A stretch of 64,000 nt of DNA from Neobacillus niacini (GTDB lineage Bacteria > Bacillota > Bacilli > Bacillales > Cytobacillaceae). A program made the translations under genes and the position numbers. The stretch is taken from positions 372,001 through 436,000 of the forward strand of contig NZ_JAMBOB010000002.1 of the NCBI RefSeq assembly GCF_023715415.1. Direction: 5' to 3'. This document shows, piece by piece, positions 27,139-34,758 of the stretch. Numbering within the stretch: the stretch's first letter is position 1; each line of letters begins with the position of its first letter. The notes under the pieces are model-generated. The model saw only the letters and a program-made list of their open reading frames with translations. It had not been told where the DNA came from and made no database searches.

Positions 27139-27468
27139 ATGCCAAAAGTAATTCTTCATGTGGATGGAACGGTAGTCGAACAACAAGTAAAGGATAATGC
27201 GAATCTAGTAGTTTTAGCAGGTATCCGACAATTTCCTCAATTAAAGTATGGTTGTGGAATGGGCAGGTGTACCAAGTGTACATGTCGTGTGATTAGCGGA
27301 GGAGATGCAATCGCACCTCCAAATTGGAAAGAAATAAAAATGTTAGGTGACAAGGTGGAGGAAGGATACCGCTTAACATGCCAATTAACAATCGAACAGG
27401 ATATCGAAATTTCTCAAGAAAACATCTCCATTCAACCGCCAAAGAAGCAATCTGCTACCCTAAGATAG
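27139..27468 (+). CDS. [2Fe-2S] ferredoxin 1
   Basis: 109-residue plant-type ferredoxin. Cluster ligands are Cys39, Cys44, Cys47 (C-x4-C-x2-C) and Cys81, with a further Cys49 beside them. It should pass single electrons to an oxygenase or reductase; the nearby haem-oxygenase-like diiron protein is the obvious candidate partner (inference). A ribosome site (AAAGGGG) precedes it. Together with ferredoxin 2 at 33696 it gives two ferredoxins under the same type of operator. Confidence 0.9.
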   Translation: MPKVILHVDGTVVEQQVKDNANLVVLAGIRQFPQLKYGCGMGRCTKCTCRVISGGDAIAPPNWKEIKMLGDKVEEGYRLTCQLTIEQDIEISQENISIQPPKKQSATLR

Positions 27469-27489
27469 TAGATTATTTTTTAAAGTATT

Positions 27490-27503
27490 ATTGGTATACA
27501 AAA
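27490..27503. promoter_or_regulatory. GntR-type operator before the creatininase-family gene
   Basis: ATTGGTATACAAAA, about 37 bases upstream of the start codon. Confidence 0.6.
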
Positions 27504-27539
27504 AACCTAAATGAATAAGGATATTGTGAGGGGATTTTA

Positions 27540-28310
27540 TTGGATTGTTATAATCTAACAAAAATGACGTGGCAGGAAGTAAAAGAATCATTAAAGACCG
27601 TTACGTTTGCCATCATTCCAATTGGAGCACATGAACAACATGGACCACATATGGCTGAAAGCTGCGATGCTGTATTGGCTGAGAAGATGGCGGAAAGACT
27701 TGGTCAAAAAATGTTTCCTCATGCATGGGTGACTCCAACTGTTAATATGGGAGTCTCACCACACCATATGAACTTTCCTGGAACGATTTCATTGCAGCCG
27801 GACACACTGATTTCAATTCTAAGGGATATGATTTCATCCCTAAGTCACCATGGAATAAAACAATTTTTATTGTTAAATTCACATGGAGGCAACCAATCAA
27901 CCTTGAGTGTTGCCTCAATGACGTTGACAAAAGAGTTGAATGTAGATATTTATTATGCAAAAACGACAGCCTCGGCTAAACAAGCAATCGGTAACTCTAT
28001 CACATCCCCATTGTTTGGACACAGCTGTGAAAGAGAGGTATCTGAAGCTTTGTATTTAGCTCCAGAGCTAGTACGGCTTGATTGGCTTGAAAAAGGCGAT
28101 ATACAAGAACAGGGAAGATGGAAGCAGCTTCGACCGGGAAAAGCGATTCAAGGTTTTTATTTCTATGAAGAAATGACCCAAAATGGCTGTATAGGCGATG
28201 CTACTCAAGCAAGCTATGAATTGGGGCAACAGATTGTAGAAGAGGCATTGGATAATCTCACGAAAGACCTCTATAGTCTATTAAAAATAAATAAGGATGT
28301 TTTTATATAA
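27540..28310 (+). CDS. creatininase-family amidohydrolase
   Basis: 256-residue metal-dependent hydrolase. The family signatures are IGAHEQHGPHMAESCDAVLA (Glu, His and Asp metal ligands), LNSHGGNQS, and GHSCEREVSEAL, where the family usually has HAGEFETS. The family includes creatinine amidohydrolase, FAPy deformylase ArfB and the mycofactocin peptidase MftE, so it hydrolyses cyclic or formyl amides or short peptides. No mycofactocin genes are present. It starts with TTG after GTGAGGGG (27526-27533). Confidence 0.85.
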   Translation: MDCYNLTKMTWQEVKESLKTVTFAIIPIGAHEQHGPHMAESCDAVLAEKMAERLGQKMFPHAWVTPTVNMGVSPHHMNFPGTISLQPDTLISILRDMISSLSHHGIKQFLLLNSHGGNQSTLSVASMTLTKELNVDIYYAKTTASAKQAIGNSITSPLFGHSCEREVSEALYLAPELVRLDWLEKGDIQEQGRWKQLRPGKAIQGFYFYEEMTQNGCIGDATQASYELGQQIVEEALDNLTKDLYSLLKINKDVFI

Positions 28311-28401
28311 TACCCGGTTTTTGGTAATTATTTAATTGATATTTTAAAAAATTCTAAAAATTATATTTACAAATAAAAAATAATAGGTTAATATTTTAAT
28401 T

Positions 28402-28415
28402 AAGGTATACCAAAT
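28402..28415. promoter_or_regulatory. GntR-type operator, distal site before the diiron-protein gene
   Basis: AAGGTATACCAAAT, the first of two sites in the 226-base gap between the creatininase-family gene and the diiron-protein gene. Confidence 0.6.
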
Positions 28416-28473
28416 ACAATAATTTAAAAACAGCAGAGAGAAAGCACTTACACTCTCTAATTTTTACAAGCAT

Positions 28474-28488
28474 TATGGTATACAAAAT
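28474..28488. promoter_or_regulatory. GntR-type operator, proximal site before the diiron-protein gene
   Basis: TATGGTATACAAAAT, about 50 bases before the start codon. Confidence 0.6.
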
Positions 28489-28536
28489 ATCAAATACAAA
28501 AATGGCGAGAATGCCCAGGAAACAGGAGGAGTTAAA

Positions 28537-29268
28537 ATGACAGAATTATTATCAAAAGACGAATTCCGTAAAGAACTAGAAGAAGCTATTAAAGGTAATC
28601 ATAGCCAGAAGGCTCCATTTACAGTCGCTTGGGCTGAAGGAAAATTAGAAAGAAAGCACTTTGCGAGATGGGCAGAAAATCACTACCACTATGTAGGACC
28701 TTTCGCAGATTACCTTGCGTATATCTATCACAATACTCCATCTGATCCAAAATTTGCAGCTGCTAAAGACTTCACATTACAGAACATGTATGAAGAGGAA
28801 ATTGCAGCAGATCGTCATACAGATTTATTGATTCGCTTTGCAGAAGCTTGCGGCACAACAGCTGAACGAGTCATTAACCCAGATAATATGGCACCGACAA
28901 CTCTAGGTCTTCAAAGCTGGTGCTTCGCAGTAGCTGCTCGTGAACACTTTGTTGTTGCTACAGCTGCCCTTGTAGTTGGTTTAGAATCCCAAGTACCTGA
29001 TATCTATCGTAAGCAAACGCCAGCATTACGCGCTCAATATGGATTTACAGATGAAGAAATTGAATTCTTCGACTTACACATAGTTTCAGATGAAATTCAT
29101 GGTGAACGAGGATATAAGATTGTTCTTGACCACGCAGATACTCCAGAATTACAGCAGCGTTGTCTTGAAATCGTTAGAGTGGGTGCTAAAATGCGCCGTA
29201 TGTACATGGATGGTTTATGGAGAGAGTATCTTGAGCAGGACTTAGGGTCTTTAGTTCAAACCAACTAA
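28537..29268 (+). CDS. haem-oxygenase-like diiron oxidase (HDO; PqqC/TenA-like fold)
   Basis: 243-residue helical protein of the TenA/PqqC/CADD superfamily. It carries the full set of six HDO metal ligands in the family spacing: Glu87-x6-His94, Glu150, and His181-x3-Asp185-x2-His188 (HIVSDEIH). True PqqC is cofactor-free, and no other pqq genes occur here, so this is more likely an O2-activating diiron enzyme like CADD, UndA, BesC or the N-oxygenase domains (inference). Perfect ribosome site, two GntR-type operators upstream, own terminator downstream. Substrate unknown; the neighbouring ferredoxins may supply electrons. Confidence 0.82.
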   Translation: MTELLSKDEFRKELEEAIKGNHSQKAPFTVAWAEGKLERKHFARWAENHYHYVGPFADYLAYIYHNTPSDPKFAAAKDFTLQNMYEEEIAADRHTDLLIRFAEACGTTAERVINPDNMAPTTLGLQSWCFAVAAREHFVVATAALVVGLESQVPDIYRKQTPALRAQYGFTDEEIEFFDLHIVSDEIHGERGYKIVLDHADTPELQQRCLEIVRVGAKMRRMYMDGLWREYLEQDLGSLVQTN

Positions 29269-29337
29269 AATACTTAGTTTCATACAAATAGATGGAATTC
29301 CTTGGGATAATACCCATTGATAGAATCTATCTTTCCT

Positions 29338-29391
29338 GGCCGTCATACTAATCTTGTAATTTCGAGGTTCAAAATGACGGCCATTTTCTAT
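29338..29391 (+). terminator. terminator after the diiron-protein gene
   Basis: GGCCGTCAT/ATGACGGCC stem with a 27-nt loop and a short T-rich tail. Confidence 0.65.
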
Positions 29392-29413
29392 TAAAAAAGA
29401 AAAAGGTGATATT

Positions 29414-30877
29414 TTGTTAACAACACAAGTGAAAACGTTCAATAACTATATAAATGGTGAATGGCAGGAATCGGTCAGCCAAAAACAATTTGTCAGTGTG
29501 AATCCAGCAAATACAGAGGATATTGTCGGCTCCTTCCAAGCTTCCAATGAACAAGATGTTCTAGCAGCGATAGATGCAGCTCAAGCTGCTTTTCCAACTT
29601 GGGCAAAGACATCTCCATCAAAACGGGCAGCGATCCTAAACAAAGCAGCAAGTATTTTGGAGGAAAATGCTGATCAATACGCAGAAGAGTTGACAAGAGA
29701 AGAAGGAAAGCATGTTACCGATGCTAAGAATGAAGTCATTCGGTCTGCACAAACTCTCCGTTTTTATGCCGTTGAAGGACAGACGATAACAGGTGAAACC
29801 TTTCCAAATGATGACCCAGATATGAAGGTTATATCGGAAAAAGAACCACTTGGGGTGATCAGTGTCATTACGCCATGGAATTTTCCGCTATCTATTCCTG
29901 CTAGAAAGATTGCACCTGCATTAATTACTGGTAATACGGTGGTATTTAAACCTTCTTCAGATACACCATTAATCGCTTTACGTCTAGTTGAAGCACTACA
30001 TCAGGCCGGTATACCAAAAGGGGTCATAAATTTTGTGACAGGGAAGGCTTCAGAAGTAGGCGATGCTCTGGTTAACCATCCTGCCATTAAAGCGATTACT
30101 TTTACAGGTTCCACTGCTGCGGGAGAAGATATCCATAAAAAATCTTCTTTTACCACCCGAACACAAATGGAGCTTGGCGGAAAAAATCCTTTAATCGTCA
30201 TGGATGATGCAGATATTGAATTAGCCGCAACTTTAACGATTAACGGTGGTTTCTCCTTAACTGGGCAGGCGTGTACGGGAACAAGCAGGGTAATCGTTAT
30301 GAAAAATGTAAGAGAGCAATTTGTGGAAAAATTAATCGAAAAAACGAGCGCATTAAAAATCGGAAATGGCTTTGAAGAGGGCGTGAAAATCGGACCTCTG
30401 GCAAATGAAAAGCAATTGAAAAACGTTCTGAAGTACATTGAGTATGGGAAAGAAGATGGAGCATCCTTGGTGTTTGGCGGTGAACAACTAACAGAAGGCC
30501 AATATAAGCAGGGGTATTATGTTCAGCCTACGGTCTTTATCAATGTTAAACCAGATCATCGAATTGCAAAGGAAGAAATCTTTGGTCCTGTTGTGGCGGT
30601 CATTGAAGTCGATACATATGAAGAGGCCATTCAGGTTGCAAATGATGTTGAGTATGGTTTGTCAGCTGCTATTGTTACAGATAGTCTGAAAATCGCTTCT
30701 AAATTTACAAAAGACATTCAAGCAGGGACGGTTAAGGTTAATCGAACCACCACTGGTAATTTAATGAATGCTCCATTTGGAGGGTTGAAAAAATCTAGTA
30801 CATCAACATTCCGTGAGTCAGGCCGGGTTGGTTTGGAATTTTTTACACAAGTAAAGACCGTTTATATCGGATATTAA
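29414..30877 (+). CDS. NAD(P)-dependent aldehyde dehydrogenase
   Basis: 487-residue ALDH. Recognised motifs: VITPWNFPLSIPARKIAPAL (cofactor), FTGSTAAG, MELGGKNPL (general-base Glu), GQACTG (catalytic Cys) and KEEIFGPV. It resembles the alpha-ketoglutaric-semialdehyde/succinate-semialdehyde dehydrogenase group. Cysteine and glutamate are both present, so it should be active. It starts with TTG just after AAAGGTGA. It is followed closely by the GlcG-like gene, probably one transcript. It would oxidise an aldehyde intermediate of the local pathway (inference). Confidence 0.92.
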   Translation: MLTTQVKTFNNYINGEWQESVSQKQFVSVNPANTEDIVGSFQASNEQDVLAAIDAAQAAFPTWAKTSPSKRAAILNKAASILEENADQYAEELTREEGKHVTDAKNEVIRSAQTLRFYAVEGQTITGETFPNDDPDMKVISEKEPLGVISVITPWNFPLSIPARKIAPALITGNTVVFKPSSDTPLIALRLVEALHQAGIPKGVINFVTGKASEVGDALVNHPAIKAITFTGSTAAGEDIHKKSSFTTRTQMELGGKNPLIVMDDADIELAATLTINGGFSLTGQACTGTSRVIVMKNVREQFVEKLIEKTSALKIGNGFEEGVKIGPLANEKQLKNVLKYIEYGKEDGASLVFGGEQLTEGQYKQGYYVQPTVFINVKPDHRIAKEEIFGPVVAVIEVDTYEEAIQVANDVEYGLSAAIVTDSLKIASKFTKDIQAGTVKVNRTTTGNLMNAPFGGLKKSSTSTFRESGRVGLEFFTQVKTVYIGY

Positions 30878-30904
30878 AGTAGAAAGTTAGAGGAGAATAA
30901 ATAA

Positions 30905-31384
30905 ATGAAAACCATATTAAAATTAGAACTAGAAGAAGCAAAATTAATGATTGAAGCAGCAAAGAAGAAATCAGAGGACATCAACGTACTAGAAACGATT
31001 GCCATTGTCGATGACGGCGGGAATTTACTTGCACTTGAAAGAATGAATGGAGCAAGAATTACAGGACCTGAAATTGCGATTGCAAAAGCCTATACCGCTT
31101 CAGGTCATAAACGTTCTACTCATTTATTTAATAAAGAGCCAAATGGTCCAGCTCTACCTGGTAACGAGGCATTTGGGATTCAACAGATGCTCCCAGGAAA
31201 GTTCGCCATTTTTGTTGGCGGATTCCCAATTGTAGTGAATGGTGAAGTGGTCGGAGGAGTAGGCGTAAGCGGAGGAAACGGAGAGCAGGATATCGCCGTA
31301 GGAACCGCAGCACTAGAAGCCTTGCAAAAGCATGTAGAAAGCAATGGCCTGACAGTATTAACACAAGCCGATATTAAAATTTAA
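30905..31384 (+). CDS. GlcG/HbpS family protein
   Basis: 159-residue cytoplasmic protein of the GlcG/HbpS (DUF336) family: IAIVDDGGNLLALERMNGA, AIAKAYTASG and VGGVGVSGGNGEQD are the conserved segments. Homologues bind haem or cobalamin or accompany glycolate, propanediol and aromatic catabolism, but no enzymatic role is established. AGAGGAG precedes the start; 27 bases after the ALDH gene. Confidence 0.88.
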   Translation: MKTILKLELEEAKLMIEAAKKKSEDINVLETIAIVDDGGNLLALERMNGARITGPEIAIAKAYTASGHKRSTHLFNKEPNGPALPGNEAFGIQQMLPGKFAIFVGGFPIVVNGEVVGGVGVSGGNGEQDIAVGTAALEALQKHVESNGLTVLTQADIKI

Positions 31385-31423
31385 GCTGTGTAAAAAGGTC
31401 TTTGTTGAGTTTCTAACTTCATG

Positions 31424-31547
31424 TGATTGGAGCGGAAGGTGCGAGACTCCTGCAGGAGTAAGGGGCAGGGGAGACCACACAGGCGCATGGCGCCGAGGAG
31501 GCTCCCCGGACCTCCTGCGGAAAGCGAAGCACCTGGAGCGCAAATCA
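31424..31547. repeat. Bacillaceae dispersed GC-rich repeat, copy A
   Basis: Begins TGATTGGAGCGGAAGG and ends GGAGCGCAAATCA, with internal palindromic GC-rich blocks (CTCCTGCAGGAG; GGAGGCTCC). It is much more GC-rich than its surroundings, and its ends are inverted relative to each other. It is a divergent copy of the element at 61086-61272. Such repeats occur in many copies in Bacillus genomes. The 295-base gap 31385-31679 is mostly this element and a following hairpin. Confidence 0.85.
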
Positions 31548-31584
31548 CCAGGCAACGATAAATTGTCTACAATTTAAGTAAATG

Positions 31585-31625
31585 GGGACCTCATGTTTGT
31601 CCAATAAGGAACAAAATGAGGTCCC
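31585..31625. other. stable hairpin upstream of the chromate-transporter-like genes
   Basis: GGGACCTCAT/ATGAGGTCCC stem extended by a partly paired TTTGTCC/GGAACAA section. No T run, so it may be a transcript-end or processing structure for the upstream unit. Confidence 0.6.
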
Positions 31626-31679
31626 TAAATAGTCATAGCACCTCAGGAGGCTAGCTACAAAGGAAGGATGGAGAATCAT

Positions 31680-32276
31680 TTGAATAAATATTTGGAATTA
31701 GCCATTGGATTTGCGCGCACCGGAGTTACTGGCTATGGAGGAGGACCTTCTACCATCCCGTTAATTGAATTTGAGGCAGTGAAAAAATATAAATGGATGT
31801 CAGAGGAAGAATTTGGCGAGGTTTTGGCGCTTGCAAATACGCTTCCTGGTCCCATTGCTACAAAAATGGCCGCCTATATCGGATATAAAGTGAAAGGAAA
31901 CATAGGGGCTACTGTAGCCATTCTTACCCATGTTCTACCTTCCGTCATTGCCATGCTTGGTTTGTTAGGGGTCCTTTATTCATTTAGTAATTCTCCTATA
32001 GTAGGTGGCATGGTTCAAGGGGTTACGCCTGTAATAGGGTATATGCTAGCGGAAATGGCTTATCGTTTTTTCCAAAATGGCAAAAAAGGTTTAGGTTTAT
32101 CGAAGATGGTATTGCTCTCAGCAATTTCATTCATCCTTATCCAATTGGTCGGACTTCACCCAGGAATCCTAATTGCTACATTTTTAATTTCTGCATTTTT
32201 CATTGCTAGCCGCAAAGAAAAGGCTGCAAACACTCCTCCAAAAGATGTGGTTGAACTAAAGGAGAAAAGCTCATGA
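31680..32276 (+). CDS. chromate transporter-family protein, subunit 1 (ChrA half)
   Basis: 198-residue membrane protein equal to one half of ChrA. The family signature GYGGGPSTIPLIEFE and ALANTLPGPIATKMAAYIGYK is clear, followed by about five hydrophobic segments. Short ChrA proteins work as pairs, and the second half follows with a 4-base overlap. A TTG start at 31680 is preferred because GGATGGAG (31666-31673) is correctly spaced; the ATG at 31668 sits on the ribosome site. In this context the pair may export an anion other than chromate (inference). Confidence 0.88.
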   Translation: MNKYLELAIGFARTGVTGYGGGPSTIPLIEFEAVKKYKWMSEEEFGEVLALANTLPGPIATKMAAYIGYKVKGNIGATVAILTHVLPSVIAMLGLLGVLYSFSNSPIVGGMVQGVTPVIGYMLAEMAYRFFQNGKKGLGLSKMVLLSAISFILIQLVGLHPGILIATFLISAFFIASRKEKAANTPPKDVVELKEKSS

Positions 32277-32803
32277 TCTATTTTGAAATATTTTGGTCGT
32301 TTCTTATTGCGAATCTTTTGGGATATGGAGGCGGACCCGCTACCATCCCTTTAATACAAATTGAGGTTGTCAACGAACAAGACTGGATGACTCTATCCGA
32401 ATTCGGTGATTTGTTAGCCATCGCAAATGCTTTACCTGGTCCAATCGCAACGAAGATGGCAGGTTTCATTGGATATGAAGTAGGTGGTGTCCTTGGTTCG
32501 ATTGTTGCACTTGCTGCTACGATTCTTCCATCAGCCATTGCCGTTATCTTGCTGTTTAAATTTGTGAATTTATTTAAGGATTCCCCAAAAGTAAAGCTAA
32601 TGACAAAGTCTGTTCAGCCAATTATCGCTATCTTACTTGCCGTTATGGCGTATCAATTCTTTTTAACAGCTTTTGAAAATAGTGGAATATTTCATTTGGT
32701 TCTACTTGCTGTACTAAGCTTTTTCACCTTAAGCAAATTTAAGGTTCATCCATCTTTTGTCATTATTGGAGCACTTGTTTATGGCGGAATCTTTCTATCT
32801 TAA
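32273..32803 (+). CDS. chromate transporter-family protein, subunit 2 (ChrA half)
   Basis: 176-residue partner of the preceding gene, with the same signature GYGGGPATIPLIQIE and AIANALPGPIATKMAGFIGYE and about five membrane segments. The ATG overlaps the TGA of subunit 1 (ATGA), showing translational coupling. The two halves are expected to insert in opposite orientations, as in known bicistronic short-chain ChrA pairs. Confidence 0.88.
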   Translation: MIYFEIFWSFLIANLLGYGGGPATIPLIQIEVVNEQDWMTLSEFGDLLAIANALPGPIATKMAGFIGYEVGGVLGSIVALAATILPSAIAVILLFKFVNLFKDSPKVKLMTKSVQPIIAILLAVMAYQFFLTAFENSGIFHLVLLAVLSFFTLSKFKVHPSFVIIGALVYGGIFLS

Positions 32804-32839
32804 ACTAGGAATATAAAAAAATAAATGGGAGGTGAAGGG

Positions 32840-33529
32840 ATGGAAGTAAAATGGGAGGAAAATAATTTATTATCAATAAGAGAACATGCCTACCTATATT
32901 TAAAAAAGATGATTCTCGAGGGTGAGTTTAAGGCAGGTGACCGTCTAATTGAAAGAGAGCTAGCAGCTAAATTAAAGATAAGCCGGACGCCAATTAGGGA
33001 GGCATTGTTTCGGCTTGAATCACAAGGATTTGTTAAAACTGTTCCGAGAAAAGGGGTCGTACTTTCCAATATATCAGTAAATGAGGTTATAGAGGTTTTT
33101 ACGATTCTTGCTTCATTAGAAGTTCTTGCTGTGAAATTAGCTTCGCAAAGAATGGATCAAGAGACAAAAAATGAATTGGATCAAAAAATAAAAGAATTGA
33201 TGGAGATTCAAGAGAATGAAGAAGAAAACTTTAATTTTGAACATATTAAAATGAATCATTTAATAAACAAAGCATCGAAAAGTCCGAAATTATTAGAGAT
33301 TTTATCCGGTTTAATCGACTATATTCATATGGCAGCAAATATGGGCTATGAGACACCAGGCAGAAGGAAAGTATCTTTAAAGGAACATATAGATATTATG
33401 AAGGCATTAAGGAATCAGGAAACGGAAATGGCTGAATACTTAATGAGAATTCATATTGAGAACTCCAAAAAAGCATACATTACCTATATGGAAAGTCTAC
33501 AAGAGAAGCTTCTTAGAAGTAATAGTTGA
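32840..33529 (+). CDS. FadR-subfamily GntR regulator (FCD domain), copy 2
   Basis: 229-residue paralogue of the regulator at 20197-20862, with nearly identical winged-helix recognition sequence (KISRTPIREALFRLESQGFV and the following KTVPRKGV), so both should bind the same DNA motif. The FCD domain is more divergent: IKMNHLINKASKSP replaces IHFEINHLLYSAA in copy 1, and the EHIDIMKAL histidine is kept. Start at 32840 follows GGGAGGTG. It lies 36 bases after the ChrA pair and may be cotranscribed. The two paralogues could respond to different ligands. Confidence 0.92.
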   Translation: MEVKWEENNLLSIREHAYLYLKKMILEGEFKAGDRLIERELAAKLKISRTPIREALFRLESQGFVKTVPRKGVVLSNISVNEVIEVFTILASLEVLAVKLASQRMDQETKNELDQKIKELMEIQENEEENFNFEHIKMNHLINKASKSPKLLEILSGLIDYIHMAANMGYETPGRRKVSLKEHIDIMKALRNQETEMAEYLMRIHIENSKKAYITYMESLQEKLLRSNS

Positions 33530-33531
33530 GG

Positions 33532-33567
33532 CAGGCAGCTAAATTCCAAGCAGCCTGTTTTATTTTT
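33532..33567 (+). terminator. terminator after GntR copy 2
   Basis: CAGGC-x-GC/GC-x-GCCTG stem, then TTTTATTTTT. Confidence 0.8.
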
Positions 33568-33650
33568 ATCCTATATTAATAGAAACTTAAAAATAAAACT
33601 AAAATTATTAGAAAATTTTAAATTTAAGTATTGTCTGAATATTAAATACA

Positions 33651-33669
33651 TGGTATATTGTATACCAAG
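33651..33669. promoter_or_regulatory. GntR-type operator before ferredoxin 2
   Basis: TGGTATA-TTG-TATACCA, perfect 7-bp arms with a 3-nt centre, the same architecture as 21909-21923, about 27 bases before the ferredoxin start. Confidence 0.7.
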
Positions 33670-33695
33670 AAGAACGTTTCGAGGAGGAATCATAG

Positions 33696-34046
33696 ATGCC
33701 AACCATTCGATTTATTAATAGTAATAAACAGTTAGAAGTTCCAGAGGATTCAAATATTTTAAGAATGTCACTTCGCTATGATGGAGAGCTTCCAAATCGA
33801 TGTGGCGGAGGAATTTGCGGCACTTGCGTTTTTAAGGCAGAAGAAGGATCTGAATTCCTTGACAATGTAAAAATTCAGGAACGAAGGAAATTAGGTGAGG
33901 AATGGCTTGAGAAAGGGTATCGCTTAGGCTGCCAGACCTTTGTTACAAATGGAGATATTGAAATCTCGTGGGATGAGGAAATTACCAACCAAGTAAAAAT
34001 GAGAAAACCTGATAAACTAAAGAAGGAAGTATCTGCTACTAAATAA
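33696..34046 (+). CDS. [2Fe-2S] ferredoxin 2
   Basis: 116-residue ferredoxin with cluster ligands Cys36, Cys41, Cys44 (RCGGGICGTC, C-x4-C-x2-C) and Cys79. It shares the RLxCQ segment with ferredoxin 1 but is otherwise clearly different, so this is not a recent duplication. CGAGGAGG upstream and a palindromic operator within 30 bases of the ribosome site. Probable electron donor within the local oxidative pathway. Confidence 0.9.
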   Translation: MPTIRFINSNKQLEVPEDSNILRMSLRYDGELPNRCGGGICGTCVFKAEEGSEFLDNVKIQERRKLGEEWLEKGYRLGCQTFVTNGDIEISWDEEITNQVKMRKPDKLKKEVSATK

Positions 34047-34049
34047 TAA

Positions 34050-34061
34050 CGGTATACAAAA
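34050..34061. promoter_or_regulatory. GntR-type operator, half-conserved
   Basis: ACGGTATACAAA directly after the ferredoxin 2 stop and before the small Cys/His protein. Confidence 0.5.
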
Positions 34062-34098
34062 GACCATTTAAATAAATCTATCATTTGAGGTGAGAACA

Positions 34099-34287
34099 AT
34101 GTGGGTTTGTCACACGCATATGAAAGAAGCATTATCAGTATTAGAAATTCCCCATATACGGAAAGCTCCATTTAAAATTAAGTGTACGCTATGTGATAAC
34201 ACCGCATCTGCAAAAGTATATTATACACATCAGACCTACAAAGCAACAAAATATCAATACATGAGTCTCCAAAAAAAATTAGGTTAA
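34099..34287 (+). CDS. small putative zinc-ribbon protein
   Basis: 62-residue basic protein starting MWVCHTHMKEALSVLEIPHI, with a second pair in IKCTLCDNTAS. C-x-H plus C-x2-C could form a four-ligand zinc site. ATG at 34099 follows GAGGTGAG. It sits between ferredoxin 2 and a terminator and so is probably expressed with the ferredoxin. No named family recognised. Confidence 0.65.
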   Translation: MWVCHTHMKEALSVLEIPHIRKAPFKIKCTLCDNTASAKVYYTHQTYKATKYQYMSLQKKLG

Positions 34288-34302
34288 ATAGAATCTAAGG
34301 AA

Positions 34303-34347
34303 AATAAAGCCGTGGAAATCAACACAAATCCACTGCTTTATTTTTTT
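34303..34347 (+). terminator. terminator after the ferredoxin 2 unit
   Basis: A 14-bp stem with one mismatch, AATAAAGCCGTGGA/TCCACTGCTTTATT, then a T run. Confidence 0.88.
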
Positions 34348-34430
34348 ATTAATGAAAGAAGTTGTTTATTAGGAGAAGATTGTTCAAAATAGGATGTGTA
34401 TGTTTTTTGAAAATGAGAGGGGTAAAGGAA

Positions 34431-34718
34431 ATGATAAAAGTTGTTGCAAAATGCAAATTAAAACCAGGTGTTAAGGTGGATGAATATTTGGTTCAGGCTA
34501 GACAATTGGTTGTAGAAACCAGAAAAGAAGAAGGATGTATTACATACGCTCTTCATCAAGATATCAATGATCCATCAATTGTCACGATGCTAGAGGAATG
34601 GGTCGATGAAGAGGCATTGAATCAACACAACCAAACGGAACATGTAAGAAGAATTGTTCCAGGGCTTAGGGAACTTAGAGAAAGTACCGAAATTAACATT
34701 TATAGAGAAGTAGAATAA
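34431..34718 (+). CDS. antibiotic-biosynthesis-monooxygenase (ABM/YgiN) domain protein
   Basis: 95-residue dimeric alpha/beta-barrel protein. MIKVVAKCKLKPGVKVDEYL, ETRKEEGCITYALHQD and EEWVDEEALNQHNQTEHV are the classic ABM pattern with the conserved His. YgiN-type members oxidise quinols without a cofactor; others degrade haem, but the sequence fits the quinol or unassigned group. ATG at 34431 is chosen by ribosome-site spacing over the longer upstream frame. Confidence 0.85.
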   Translation: MIKVVAKCKLKPGVKVDEYLVQARQLVVETRKEEGCITYALHQDINDPSIVTMLEEWVDEEALNQHNQTEHVRRIVPGLRELRESTEINIYREVE

Positions 34719-34758
34719 TTCATAAAGGTAGAATAGTGGTTGAGTAGGGGGGAGTTTC

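Noticed and set aside
27540..28310. Mycofactocin system, because of the MftE-like creatininase-family gene.
   Set aside because: No MftA peptide, MftB or radical-SAM MftC gene is nearby.
28537..29268. PQQ biosynthesis role for the PqqC-like protein.
   Set aside because: No pqqA, pqqB, pqqD or pqqE genes in the window and the protein has a diiron ligand set that PqqC lacks.
29430..29443. cre-like TGAAAACGTTCAAT at the start of the ALDH gene.
   Set aside because: Two mismatches at conserved positions and inside the coding region; not strong enough to list.
30007..30017. GGTATACCAAA inside the aldehyde dehydrogenase gene, similar to the GntR operator.
   Set aside because: Within conserved coding sequence and lacking the left half (GCCGGTATACC); treated as chance, like other GTATAC hexamers inside genes at about 19995, 40827, 42325, 59587 and 63163.
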